Positions 19,358 through 30,100 of a stretch of DNA of 64,000 nt are shown here, piece by piece. Every line of letters begins with the position of its first letter. Position 1 is the first letter of the stretch. The notes beneath the pieces are model-generated. The model saw nothing but the letters and a program-made list of their open reading frames with translations, was not told the DNA's origin and did not search any database. The stretch comes from Clostridiales bacterium (GTDB lineage: Bacteria > Bacillota > Clostridia > Lachnospirales > Lachnospiraceae), in contig JALEHN010000104.1 in NCBI GenBank assembly GCA_022770525.1, positions 85,651 to 149,650 of the forward strand. The letters run 5' to 3'. A program made the translations under genes and the position numbers.

Positions 19358-20848
19358 ATGCTGGATAAAATTGATTTGTCAAAAGGGTTTACGAAAAAGG
19401 AAAGCAAGAAGCTTATAGAAAATCTCGGCATGGAATTGTCTGCGCTGCAGAGGGAATGCAAAAGGCTTCAGATTCCGGTGATGATTGTGTTTGAAGGCTG
19501 GGGGGCAGCCGGAAAAGGGACATTAATTAACCGTCTGATTCAGCCGATGGATCCGAGAGGCTTTAAAGTATTTACCATTCAGGATGAGTCCGAGGAAGAA
19601 TATATGCGTCCGTTCCTCTGGCGGTTCTGGACAAAGACACCGGCCAAAGGACGCATCCACATTTTTGACCGCAGCTGGTATCGAAGGGTCATCAATGACA
19701 GGATGGAAAAAAATCTTGATAAAGATGAGCTTAGAAACGCATACAATGAAATTGTATTTTTTGAGGAAAATCTTTCGCTGGATAATAACCTGATTATAAA
19801 ACTGTTTTTACATATTTCTCAAAAGGAACAGAAAAAACGGTTTAAGAAACTGGAAGCCTCACCGGAAACAAAGTGGCGTGTGACAGAAAATGACTGGCGT
19901 CATAATGAAAGATATGATGATTATCTTCATGTTTATGAAGAGATGATTGAAAAAACAGATACGGAATTTGCACCTTGGACAATTGTGGAGGCGACAGACC
20001 GCGAATATGCGGAAGTCAAGATTTTATCAACCGTTGTTACTGCCATGAAAAACAAGATTGCCCAGGTAGAAGCCGCAAAAGCTGAAAAACCGGGCGAAAC
20101 TTTAGCCGGAAAAGTCAAAAGCCCATATAAAACAACTGTTCTTGAAGGTATTGATCTGAATAAGTCATTGACAAAAGATGAATACAAAAAGAAACTCAAA
20201 AATCTTCAGGAAAAGATTTCAAAGCTTCACAGTGAGCTTTATAAGCAGAGAATTCCTGTGATTCTTGCTTTTGAAGGCTGGGATGCCGGCGGTAAGGGCG
20301 GCGCTATCAAGCGGCTGACAGAAAAGCTTGATCCAAGAGGATATGAAGTTATTCCGACAGCTTCACCAAATGATATTGAAAAAGCCCATCATTATCTGTG
20401 GCGGTTCTGGAACGCTGTGCCGAAAGCCGGGCATATTGCAATATTTGACAGAACATGGTACGGCCGTGTGATGGTTGAGCGTATCGAAGGTTTCTGCACG
20501 GAAGACGAATGGAAACGTGCTTATAAAGAAATCAATGAAATGGAAGAACAGTTCACGAATTTCGGTGCCATTGTGATTAAATTCTGGCTGCATATTGATA
20601 AAGATGAGCAGGAACGCAGATTTAAAGAACGTATGGAAACACCGGAAAAACAGTGGAAAATCACTGATGAAGACTGGCGTAACCGTGAAAAATGGGATCA
20701 GTATGAAGAAGCTGTAGATGAGATGATCGTCAGAACATCGACATCCTATGCGCCTTGGGTTGTCGTTGAAGGCAACGATAAGTATTATGCGAGAATCAAA
20801 GTTCTTGAAACGGTTGTCAATGCACTGGAGGAAAGATTAAATAAATAG
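19358..20848 (+). CDS. pap: Polyphosphate:AMP phosphotransferase (tandem PPK2, class II)
   Basis: 496 residues made of two tandem PPK2 domains (about 1-230 and 265-496). Each has a P-loop (FEGWGAAGKGT in the first, FEGWDAGGKGG in the second), a DPRG motif and a lid/Walker B region (IFDRSWYRR; IFDRTWYGRVMVERIEG). Class II PPK2 enzymes use polyphosphate to convert AMP to ADP; in known members the C-terminal half is the catalytic one. GGAGGGTTAG precedes ATG 19358; the frame extends to 19295 without a ribosome site. It is probably monocistronic, between two terminators. Confidence 0.88.
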   Translation: MLDKIDLSKGFTKKESKKLIENLGMELSALQRECKRLQIPVMIVFEGWGAAGKGTLINRLIQPMDPRGFKVFTIQDESEEEYMRPFLWRFWTKTPAKGRIHIFDRSWYRRVINDRMEKNLDKDELRNAYNEIVFFEENLSLDNNLIIKLFLHISQKEQKKRFKKLEASPETKWRVTENDWRHNERYDDYLHVYEEMIEKTDTEFAPWTIVEATDREYAEVKILSTVVTAMKNKIAQVEAAKAEKPGETLAGKVKSPYKTTVLEGIDLNKSLTKDEYKKKLKNLQEKISKLHSELYKQRIPVILAFEGWDAGGKGGAIKRLTEKLDPRGYEVIPTASPNDIEKAHHYLWRFWNAVPKAGHIAIFDRTWYGRVMVERIEGFCTEDEWKRAYKEINEMEEQFTNFGAIVIKFWLHIDKDEQERRFKERMETPEKQWKITDEDWRNREKWDQYEEAVDEMIVRTSTSYAPWVVVEGNDKYYARIKVLETVVNALEERLNK

Positions 20849-20860
20849 AAGATTGAATAA

Positions 20861-20889
20861 AAGAAGCGTCCGAAGGGGCGCTTCTTTTG
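20861..20889 (+). terminator. Rho-independent terminator of pap
   Basis: 11-bp stem AAGAAGCGTCC / GGGCGCTTCTT (one G-U pair), loop GAAG, ending in TTTTG. Confidence 0.85.
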
Positions 20890-20906
20890 TGATATTGCAC
20901 ATATTA

Positions 20907-20956
20907 TTTTAAGATTATTTCATAAAAATCATTTTAAGATTATTTCATAAAAATCA
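20907..20956 (+). repeat. 25-bp perfect tandem duplication upstream of cobalamin-island promoter
   Basis: Bases 20907-20931 are repeated exactly at 20932-20956. The second copy ends immediately before the -35 hexamer (20957). The unit is AT-rich and could be an UP-like element or an operator repeat. Confidence 0.9.
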
Positions 20957-20985
20957 TTGACAAGATGAAAAAAAGGTTGTATTCT
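20957..20985 (+). promoter_or_regulatory. Sigma-A type promoter of the cobalamin island
   Basis: Consensus TTGACA, 17-base spacer, TATTCT. It lies 64 bases before the riboswitch and about 500 bases before the first start codon. Confidence 0.75.
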
Positions 20986-21048
20986 TTTAACATATATAGA
21001 AAGATTCTGATTATTACGATATAAAATCAATAAAAATTTTATAATAAC

Positions 21049-21214
21049 TTCCATGGTTGAGAGAAATCTCATTTAAAGGAATCGGGTGAAAAGCCCGGCA
21101 GATTAATCCCTGCTGTGAGAGCAACGAAAAGAATCAATCCACTGAACGCATGTTTGGGAAGGGATTCTTAGTAGGAATGATTAAGATGGCTCAAGTCAGA
21201 ACACAAACATGGAA
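21049..21214 (+). promoter_or_regulatory. Cobalamin riboswitch
   Basis: The closing P1 stem pairs TTCCATG (21049-21055) with CATGGAA (21208-21214). Inside, in order, are the conserved GGAAT...GGGTGAAAAGCCCGG segment (about 21078-21099), GAGAGCAACG (about 21117-21126), CCACTG (about 21139), GGGAAGGG (about 21156) and the B12-box-like GGCTCAAGTCAGAACAC (about 21188-21204). These match the cobalamin riboswitch core in order and spacing. The element heads the 15-kb block of exported proteins and ECF transporter. The ligand form (adenosyl versus aquo/methyl) cannot be judged by eye. Confidence 0.85.
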
Positions 21215-21352
21215 TCAATAAACAATATTTCTGGTGGTATTAAACAGGGATGTATTTTTTGTACCCTTTTTTAGGGGAATTCTGTCATTTTGACGTTTGG
21301 ATAATGTCAAGATTCTGTTTTATTACCCTCCGATTGTAAAAGTAAAAATAAA

Positions 21353-21415
21353 ATCACTGACACTGCATTCATTTTCATGAAATCCAATGAAAGGAATGGT
21401 GTAAATGGCAGTGAT
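21353..21415 (+). promoter_or_regulatory. Long hairpin between riboswitch and first gene; possible expression platform
   Basis: ATCACTG (21353-21359) pairs with CAGTGAT (21409-21415). Inside, ACAC pairs with GTGT and a longer arm near CATTC...TTTCAT pairs with ATGAAAGGAATG. It is followed by GTTTATTTTAT, a weak U-tract. It could be a terminator controlled by the riboswitch or a separate leader structure. Confidence 0.4.
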
Positions 21416-21492
21416 GTTTATTTTATAAAAATTTTAAACGCTTTCCTGTGGCATTTAAAATTTCAATAAATATTTTAAGGAGGTATTATGAA

Positions 21493-24400
21493 ATGAGAAA
21501 AAAGAAGCTAATCAGCTTATTTCTCGCACTGTGTATGATCTTTTCGCTGATTCCTGCGACAGAGTCAAATGCGGCTGAAGCAAAATACTTTACAGTGGAG
21601 AAATATGATGAAAACGGCAATGGTACCATGTTGGTGTATCCGACAGTTTCCACCAGCTGGTCAGGACGTTACGGTGATGCTTTTATAAAGTCCTTATTGG
21701 GAGATAAGGTAAAGGTATCCAGTGGTATAGTTACAGGTTTTGAAGACGTCAGTCAGGATGATGGCTGGCTTAATAACGGAGACCTTGGTGCGGGATCAAA
21801 ATGGTATGTTGTCGCAGACAGTGAGCTGTATGAAGATGCATCGTATTTTTATTCTTCAGAGGTAACGGTCATACGTTTTATTTACTGTCCGAAAGGAAAT
21901 CTGGATCTGATCGGAGCTACAACGGATGGTGCCGGTTGGGCCAGTGACGGTACGATGAAAGTAAATAAGGATGAACTTGTTAAAACATTGTCCGGATACG
22001 ATGGCGCAGCGCTTGGCGGCAACAGAAAAGCTGCTTATGATGCAGCCGCTGCAGTACTTCTTAATCCGGAAGCTTTAGCAGAAGATGTGGCCAAGGCAAA
22101 GACGAACATGGAATCCGCATCTGATTCAGCGACAAGTGTGACACTTTCAGAAGAAGAGATGGAAATCTATGAAGGACAGAAAGCAACCCTTACAGCCACA
22201 TTAGAGCCTGGCGGCAGTACAGATATACTGACATGGGCATCTTCCGATGATACTGTTGTTTCTGTACAGGATGGCGTGATCAAGGGGCTGAAACCGGGAA
22301 GTGCCACAATAACCGTAACAGCTGAAAATCCGGATGTCAAAGACAGTGCAGAAATAACGGTCAAAGAAATAGGCGATCCATATATTACAAATATGAGTGC
22401 ATCAAATTCAATTGCGGCAATTTCAGGAGAGCTGATGCTTATGGCGGACATAGGTTCCGGCGTTCCGGAAAATATTGAATGGGTATGGAGCGTTGAAGAT
22501 GATACAATTGCTGAAGTTGCACCGATGGAGGGCAATGAATATCTTGCTTCCGTTAAAGGTAAAAAAGAGGGCATAACAAATGTTATTGTAACCGTCGGTT
22601 CAAAGCGTGCATCTTTTGAAGTGGAAGTAACACCATATGACGGTCCATATGTCTATTTTGAATACGCAAATGGAACGACACAGGAACTGGATGAAAATGA
22701 TACGATTACGCTGACTTGTCTTGATGAAGGTAAGTTTGTTGTCGGAAGACCAAAAGGAACGACCACCTGGAGCGGCGGAAGCGCTTTTGTAACATCAATT
22801 ATGGGCGGTGATGATCTGTCCTGGTGGACATTTATCAACAGAGAGAGCGGTTTATGGAAACCGTGGGATGTCAGAGCACTGACGATCACAGTAGATTCCG
22901 GCGGATGGAGCAAAACTTTTAAAGTTGACTGTGTTGCCAGCGGTATTAAAGAATTAAAAACCTATGTGGGAGAAACAGAAGTCAGTATAGATAATCCTTA
23001 TGTAACCGAAGGTACGGTCAGCGGTGTGCCTGTCACGACAAAGGGACTCAATGCCAATGATGAATGGGTGACGATTCCGGCACAGGCGCTTCATTACAAC
23101 ACCAGTGATACATCCTATAATTTCAGATTTGTCGGAAACACTATGACTATTAATAATGGCGGCGAAGCGACAATGTCTGTTTTCATGAAGGATAATTGGG
23201 GCGTCAAAGCACAGTTTATTGCAAGATGTACATATGTGCCGCTTACAGATTTTCAGGTAAATCTGGTAGATAGATTTACCATTTCCGGTGAAAAAGACTT
23301 TATGACCGGTCAGAATATTGGAACCGGTATTTATAATGGCAATCTTAATATTACCTTTACACCTGCAAATGCGACAAACAAAAACATTTGGTGGGAGAAT
23401 CTGACACCTGAAATTGCTACTTATGAATCAAGTCATCAAGCCGGTATTGTTCCTAAAAAAGCAGGAACTGCAAGATTTAAAGTCCACAGTTCGGATAATG
23501 AAGGTCTTGTCAAAGAAGTGTCGATTACATTTTTGTATCAGAAACCGCTTGAATCCGCAGTACTGGATAAAACTTCCTATGAACTGAATGTGGGAGATAC
23601 AGAAAGTCTTAATATTACGACAACGCCTGCGGATGCCACAGATCGAAGCTTTACATGGAGTTACAGTGAAGACGGCATTGTAACAATCACTGATAATAAA
23701 ATCGTTGCAAAAAAGGCAGGGACAGTTACGGTTACAGGCAAGGCAAATGACAGCACACAGGGCTGTGCCGATCTTACATTCACAGTAAAAGTCGATGAAG
23801 CAGAGATTGAGATGGAAGATCCTCTGCCGACAGCAAAAGCAGGTATTGCTCACGGCCTTCAGTATCTGGAAGGGCTGAGTGTCAGCAAGTACGGTGATGA
23901 ATGGAATATTTTTACAGTACTTCGTGCCGGAGGATTCATTTCAGATGAAAATATAGCGGCATATATTGCAAACGCCAAAGAAGCCGTTTCGAATGGCCTT
24001 TCACAGCCGACAGATTATGCCCGTGTGATTTTAACACTGGGTGTTCTCGGTGAGGATCCTACAAATTTCGGCGGCGTAGATCTTATTGAAAAGCTTTATA
24101 ATTGGAAAGACCTTGATTATCTGACATCAAATCAGATCAGTTGGACTTTACTTGCACTGGACAGCAATAACTATGAAATCCCTGATGATGCCAGATGGAA
24201 CAGAGACAGTCTGATCAATATGTGCCTTGCTTTTCAGGATGAAAGCGGCGGATTTATGCTGACGGATACAACAGATGTGGATATGACCGGCATGATTCTT
24301 CAGGCTCTGGCACCATACAACAATGGCAGTTATCCGCAGGTACAGGCTGCATTTTCAAAAGCATTGACTTGGCTTAAGGATCAGATGAGTACTGAGGCAG

Positions 24401-27141
24401 GTTTTGCTTCGAATAAAGTCTATAATGAAAACAGCTGTACGACAGCACAGGTATTAACAGCATTATCGGCAGCGGGCATAGATGCGGCAGATATCAATCA
24501 TGGTTTCACGGTAGGCACGAAAAATATGATCACAAATCTGTGGAGTTACAAGGCTGCATCAGGTTTTTACTGGGATAAGGCGGTTGATACAAAGGGCAAC
24601 ATCATGGGAACGCAGCAGACAACTTATGCTCTTGAGGCTTATCGTCGATACAGAGAAGGTGCAAATTCCCTGTATGATCTGACAGATATTCCGACAAAAG
24701 AAAATGTGGATTATAGGGAAAAACTTGATGAAGCAGTGACAAAAGCAGAGTCTTTAACAGAAACAGAATATACGGAAGATACATGGTCTGCCATGGCGCA
24801 GAAGCTTCAGATCGCACGTACACTTTTACAGTCCGGCTCAACGGATGAAGAACAATTGAAAGAAGCGGCAGAAAATCTTTTAAACGCCATAGACGCACTT
24901 GAAAAGAAACCTGAAATAGATCCGAATCAGGAAGCAGCGGAGGCTTTCGAGAAAAAAGTCAGTGAACTTCCGAATGCAGATGTGATCACTGTCAGTGACA
25001 AGCAGACAGTTAATGATCTTATCGATGAGTACAACGGAAAAACAGATGAAGTCAAAGGATATATTTCTGAAGAATGCGTCAATAAATTGAATGCATGCGC
25101 TAAAGCAATCGCCGATTTGGAAGAAGCCAAAAAGGTTATTGAAAAAATTGATGCCATCGGAGACGTAACCCTTGATTCACAGCAGACGATTCTGGCGGCA
25201 AGACTGGCTTTTGACGCATTAACAGATGCACAGAAGCAGATTGTTGAAAACAACGGTAAAAAAGCTGTACTTGAAGCGGCAGAAGCTGCACTTACAGCGC
25301 TTCAGAATACAGCAGTCGAAAATGTTGAGAATAATATAGCACAGTTTGAAAATACAGCCAATATTACACTTGGTGATAAAAATGTGCTTAAAGATGTACG
25401 CAGTCTTTATGAACAGCTTCCGGATTCACTGAAGCCTTCAGTATCAAATCTGGGTGTACTTGAAGCAGCGGAAGCTTATATGAAACAGCTTGAAAAAGAG
25501 AATGTGATAAATATGATCAGCACGCTTAAAAATCCGGAAGATCTGATGATTACAGATGAGGAAGGCCAGGTTACCGAAAATATAACGGCAGAAGATATTT
25601 CGGCAATTGGTGAAGCAAAAGCTGCATATGATGATCTTTGTTCAGAATATCCTGGAATTGCTGATGAAATTAAAGCTTTGGAAGGTGGTACTGCACTTAT
25701 AGATAAGCTTGTGCAGGATGTTGAGATTGCATCACAGTATGAAGGTTATGTGCAGGCATATCTGGAAGGATTAATTGCTGATATTTCAAGTTTTACGCAG
25801 GTTGATGACACAAATGTTTCAAGGGCTGAAGAACTGATCGGTAAATATGATGATGCTCATGCTAAAAGCGGTGTATATTTAGACAGTGTCGAAGGACTTG
25901 CCGCTAAAGCAGAAACCATCAGAAGCCAGGCAATTGAAGTTAGAAGTGCGCTGAATGCTGCATCGGCTGTAGATCAGTTAATTGATGGTCTTTTAAAGGA
26001 AGCAATCACATCAGATGAAATGCTTTCACAGGCAGAAGCAAAGCTTGCTGAAGTTGACAGTGCGTATGAAACTTTAAGTGATGCTGCAAAGGCTTATGTT
26101 AAAAATATGGCTGACTGGAACAAAGCTGCAGCCAATGTAAACCTTTACAAAGCAAACAAATCCTGGGCTCAGGAAATTGAAACACTGGTTCAGGCAGCAG
26201 TCAGTGCGGGTGAAGAAAATCTTACAGACGACAGCACTGTTGCGGCAATTAAAACGGCTGAAGCAGCTTATCAGGCAGCAACAAAGGATGTACAGGCACT
26301 GGTAAAGAATATTGAAAATATCGCGTCTTTGAAGATTTCAGTCGCTGATGCTAAAAATAAAGCACTGGCACAAAACGGTCATATATCTGTTAAGGAAACA
26401 ATTCCTTATGATGTTGTTGTCAATATTAAGGAAGCGGATACGGATACGGCAACGGGACTTAAAGAAGAACTTAAGTCAGCTAAAAATGCAGAACTGAACG
26501 ACATCTTTATACTTGAAAAATATAAAGTATCAGCAGAAGGCAGCAAACAGGCCTGGGACGGACAAATGACTGCGGTCATCACAAGCAGTGAAACACTTGG
26601 CGGAAATCTCGTATACCTACTGTGGAGTCCGACACCGGAAAACTTATCAAGAGCTGCAGTTATCGATAACGATATTCAAATACTGCAGAGTCCGGAACCG
26701 GAAAGTTTATCTATAGCTGCTGCGCCGGAACAGACATTGAACTATCTGAGTGTATCTGTTGACGGACAGAAAATAACATTTACAATGGACAAAAACGGCG
26801 TTTATGCTTTCGGAACAGCAAAGGCATCAACAGGCAGTGACGACAACAAAAACAACAATAACGAGAATAACAATAACGAGAACAACAATAACGCGAACAA
26901 CAATAACCAGAACAGCAATAACCAGAACGACAGCAATCAGAGCGGCACAACAACAAAACCGTCAGGTACCAGTACAACTGCAAAACCGTCAGGAACAAGC
27001 ACGGGTACAGGTACGAGTACAGTGACTTCTGTACCGAAAACAGGTGACAACACACCGGTAAATATGGCAGAAACAGGTATGATCATACTGGCAGCTTTTG
27101 TGGTTCTTGTAATGCTTAATAAAAAAAGAAAAACAGTTTAA
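21493..27141 (+). CDS. Giant cell-wall-anchored protein with DUF4430-like, Ig-like and alpha/alpha-toroid domains (candidate corrinoid capture)
   Basis: 1882 residues. It starts with a signal peptide (about 1-28). A DUF4430-like region (about 30-160) and several Ig-like/Big_2 modules follow, for example about 214-291 and 684-766. An alpha/alpha-toroid of the terpenoid cyclase/transcobalamin type (about 777-1065) carries DVDMTGMILQALAPY. FIVAR-like helical repeats (about 1070-1630), a beta region, an Asn-rich linker (1787-1816), sorting signal VPKTGD (about 1847-1852), a hydrophobic helix and KKRK tail complete it. It is therefore sortase-anchored; a class B sortase is encoded at 36169. ATG 21493 has AAGGAGGT 8 bases upstream; GTG 21448 is less likely. 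Position behind a cobalamin riboswitch and the intrinsic-factor-like domain pair suggest cobalamin binding; that is inference. Confidence 0.75.
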   Translation: MRKKKLISLFLALCMIFSLIPATESNAAEAKYFTVEKYDENGNGTMLVYPTVSTSWSGRYGDAFIKSLLGDKVKVSSGIVTGFEDVSQDDGWLNNGDLGAGSKWYVVADSELYEDASYFYSSEVTVIRFIYCPKGNLDLIGATTDGAGWASDGTMKVNKDELVKTLSGYDGAALGGNRKAAYDAAAAVLLNPEALAEDVAKAKTNMESASDSATSVTLSEEEMEIYEGQKATLTATLEPGGSTDILTWASSDDTVVSVQDGVIKGLKPGSATITVTAENPDVKDSAEITVKEIGDPYITNMSASNSIAAISGELMLMADIGSGVPENIEWVWSVEDDTIAEVAPMEGNEYLASVKGKKEGITNVIVTVGSKRASFEVEVTPYDGPYVYFEYANGTTQELDENDTITLTCLDEGKFVVGRPKGTTTWSGGSAFVTSIMGGDDLSWWTFINRESGLWKPWDVRALTITVDSGGWSKTFKVDCVASGIKELKTYVGETEVSIDNPYVTEGTVSGVPVTTKGLNANDEWVTIPAQALHYNTSDTSYNFRFVGNTMTINNGGEATMSVFMKDNWGVKAQFIARCTYVPLTDFQVNLVDRFTISGEKDFMTGQNIGTGIYNGNLNITFTPANATNKNIWWENLTPEIATYESSHQAGIVPKKAGTARFKVHSSDNEGLVKEVSITFLYQKPLESAVLDKTSYELNVGDTESLNITTTPADATDRSFTWSYSEDGIVTITDNKIVAKKAGTVTVTGKANDSTQGCADLTFTVKVDEAEIEMEDPLPTAKAGIAHGLQYLEGLSVSKYGDEWNIFTVLRAGGFISDENIAAYIANAKEAVSNGLSQPTDYARVILTLGVLGEDPTNFGGVDLIEKLYNWKDLDYLTSNQISWTLLALDSNNYEIPDDARWNRDSLINMCLAFQDESGGFMLTDTTDVDMTGMILQALAPYNNGSYPQVQAAFSKALTWLKDQMSTEAGFASNKVYNENSCTTAQVLTALSAAGIDAADINHGFTVGTKNMITNLWSYKAASGFYWDKAVDTKGNIMGTQQTTYALEAYRRYREGANSLYDLTDIPTKENVDYREKLDEAVTKAESLTETEYTEDTWSAMAQKLQIARTLLQSGSTDEEQLKEAAENLLNAIDALEKKPEIDPNQEAAEAFEKKVSELPNADVITVSDKQTVNDLIDEYNGKTDEVKGYISEECVNKLNACAKAIADLEEAKKVIEKIDAIGDVTLDSQQTILAARLAFDALTDAQKQIVENNGKKAVLEAAEAALTALQNTAVENVENNIAQFENTANITLGDKNVLKDVRSLYEQLPDSLKPSVSNLGVLEAAEAYMKQLEKENVINMISTLKNPEDLMITDEEGQVTENITAEDISAIGEAKAAYDDLCSEYPGIADEIKALEGGTALIDKLVQDVEIASQYEGYVQAYLEGLIADISSFTQVDDTNVSRAEELIGKYDDAHAKSGVYLDSVEGLAAKAETIRSQAIEVRSALNAASAVDQLIDGLLKEAITSDEMLSQAEAKLAEVDSAYETLSDAAKAYVKNMADWNKAAANVNLYKANKSWAQEIETLVQAAVSAGEENLTDDSTVAAIKTAEAAYQAATKDVQALVKNIENIASLKISVADAKNKALAQNGHISVKETIPYDVVVNIKEADTDTATGLKEELKSAKNAELNDIFILEKYKVSAEGSKQAWDGQMTAVITSSETLGGNLVYLLWSPTPENLSRAAVIDNDIQILQSPEPESLSIAAAPEQTLNYLSVSVDGQKITFTMDKNGVYAFGTAKASTGSDDNKNNNNENNNNENNNNANNNNQNSNNQNDSNQSGTTTKPSGTSTTAKPSGTSTGTGTSTVTSVPKTGDNTPVNMAETGMIILAAFVVLVMLNKKRKTV
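26851..26940 (+). repeat. 15-bp in-frame repeat array encoding the Asn-rich linker
   Basis: Six degenerate 15-bp units, in frame, encode NNNNE, NNNNE, NNNNA, NNNNQ, NSNNQ, NDSNQ. This is a flexible wall-spanning linker just before the sorting signal and could vary in copy number. Confidence 0.85.
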
Positions 27142-27157
27142 AGAGAGTCGGTATAAT

Positions 27158-30100
27158 ATGAGAAATAAAAAGAGAGCGGTTAACTGCATCATATCATTAT
27201 TGCTGACGGTGATCATTGTGATTTCCGGAATTCTGGGATTTAATATGCCTGTCAGGGCGGATTCTGTTTACGGAACGATTACCGTGTGTGTCGAACGCTT
27301 TTCGATTGGTCAGGGATATCTCATAGAACCGTACACGATGGAAATTCAACAGGGTGATACCTACGAAGATATCTGCCGGAGAGTTCTGGAAGGAAAAGGA
27401 TACAGTTACAGTGCAAAGAACTCACCGTTTTATCTTCAGGGCATTGACGGTGCAGATGAGGGAATCATATCGATTCCCTCCTGCATCTCACTGATCGGTC
27501 CTAAAAAAACAGGTATGAACACAGTGAATCCCCCGGATAATTCAGCTGTCAATGAATACAGCAAAGGTACAGGCTGGCTTGGTGAGTTTTCTTATTCAAG
27601 AATGTCGGGCTGGATGTATTCCGTTGGAAATGACAGCGGTTATGTTTTTCCGGGTGTTGGTATGGCTGGCTATACCCCAAGTGACGGCGATGTGTTCAGA
27701 CTTCAGTTTACAATCTGGGGATACGGTGAAGATCTGACAGGATGTTCACTGACCGGTGAGACGGTTTATTATGAAGTGGGCGATAAAACAGCGCTTACAA
27801 GAAAGATTGCCGAGATTAACCGGAATAAAGAAAAATGGTTCGCTGTCGACGGCTGTAAGGAGGCATACAATCAGGCTATAAACTGCCTTCAGAAATTAAA
27901 TGCAACGCAGGCAGAACTTGATGCGGCACTGGCGGCACTGCCTGATCAGGAACCGGTATTTCCCGAAAGCATCACATTATCTGAAACAGACTTGACCATG
28001 GCTTTAGGGGAAAGTGTAAAACTTTCTGCAACACTAAAACCTGATCATATTAATCAGACCGGTATCACCTGGAAAAGCTCAGATCGTTCAGTAGTGTCGG
28101 TTGACCAAAATGGCCTTGTGACAGCTAAAGAAAATGGCCGGGCTGATATTACAGCGACAACTAAAAACGGAAAAACGGCAGTATGTCATGTGACTGTTAA
28201 AGAAAGGGCAATCGAAAAAATCACACTGAATATGACCGGTGCTTCTATGGAAGTGGAACAGTCAATTCAGCTTTTGGTCACAGGATTTGAACCGGAAAAT
28301 GCTACAGAAGAACTGTCGCTGACATATAAAAGCAGTAACAGCGCAGTGGCAGAAGTTGACGAGGCAGGTGTTGTCACAGCTTTAAAATCGGGAACTGCAG
28401 AGATTACAGTTACAACAAAGGGTGGTGTATCCGCAGTCTGCCGGATTTTGGTAGGAAATACTGTGGAGCTTGCACGGGCTGTTGAAGATAAAATCAGCCT
28501 GCTTCCTGATGAAGGTCATGTTAATGATGATGATACAGCCCGGATTATTGATGTCTGGGAAGAATATGTAAGTCTGACAGATGCTGTTAAAGCCGAAATA
28601 AATGCTGAAGCGGTAAATAAGCTGAACGCAATTAAAAAGGAAGCTGACAGGCTGATCGCAAAAAAAGAAGATATTGCAAAAGTTGAGCGACTTCTTGATG
28701 AACTTCCGGCGCTTTCAGCAGTAACACTGTCTGACGGCAGTCAGATTGATGCGGCCAGAAATGCATACGACGCACTGGCAATTGATGAAAAAGCAAAGGT
28801 AAATGCGGATTTATATGCCCGCCTTTTAAATCTTGAACGCCGAATTGCTGAATTAAATAAGGAAATATCGGAGGTTGAGAAAAAAATTCAGTCTTTATCT
28901 GACGATGTCTGTGCTGAAAATGTAACTGAGGCTGTTAAAGCGCTGAACACATTTGCAGCTCTTTCTGCAGAACAAAAAGATCAGCTTAGTGACGATGTAT
29001 TGAATAAAATCGACCAAATATCAGAAAAAGTTCTTAAATTCATTGCTGATGCGGTTGCTGCACTGAATCAAAATCAGACATTTGATGAAAACGCTCAGAT
29101 GGTGAAAGATTTCATTGCAGCGTCTAATGCATGTGAAGAAATGAATAGCAATACGGAAGCAGGATTATCTGAACAAACCTTAAATCTGTTGGAACAGAAG
29201 CGGACGTGGATCGGTGAAAAAATACATTCAGTTAATGAAATAAGTATTCAGGCCGGATGGTTTGTGAAATTGATCGTCAATGATGCGGAGACAGACAGCA
29301 ACCTTAAAAATACGGTTACCGGTAAATATTCATCAATAGCATCTGTTGTAATGAATAAGGAAATTTCATTTGAAGATATTCGTACCGGAGAAGTTTACGA
29401 ACCGGAGAAAAGTATTGAATTTTCTGTTGATCTCTCAAATAAGGGTAAGTTGTATAATCCGCTTGCTAATATGATTACTGATCATGAAAATTTGACATTG
29501 AAAGAATTGTCAGGAAAATATGAAGGCGGGAAACTCGTTTTTAAAACAATACATACAGGCAGTATTGTGATCATTGACAATCCTGTGGCAGTCACCGGGA
29601 TATCCGTACCGGAGACGTCATCTGTGGGTATTGGCAGCAGTATTACAATTCCTGTGGAATATAAACCTGCAAATGCCATGATCAACAAAGAATTAAAGTA
29701 TCAAAGTACGGATACTTCCGTTGTTTCAGTCAGTGACGATGGTACGGTGAAAGGTCTTTTGCCGGGAACAGTTAAGATTATCGTATCGTTAAAGTCGAAT
29801 CCGTCAATCAAGGCCGAATGCAAAGTTACTGTGACGGATAAAGCCAACAGCCTGACAAAATCTGTTGATCAGATATTAAAGGAAACTTCACAGTATATGT
29901 TGTCCATTGACACGAATCCTGCGAAGGGAAGCGAGTGGTTTGTACTGGGTCTTGCCAGAAGCGGTATGGATTTAGATGATCAGTACTTTTCAACATATTA
30001 TAATCACATTGCCAACTATCTTAAAGAAAATGACGGAAAACTGACAAATACAGCGCTTTATACGGAATATTCAAAGATGATTCTTGTGATGACTGCCATT

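Noticed and set aside
20907..20956. Possible CRISPR-like repeat
   Set aside because: Only two directly abutting copies, no spacers and no cas genes in the window.
26780..27055. Minus-strand ORF rich in Cys, Ser and Tyr
   Set aside because: It is the antisense reading of the Asn-codon repeat and linker of the giant wall protein; it has no start context and no family resemblance.
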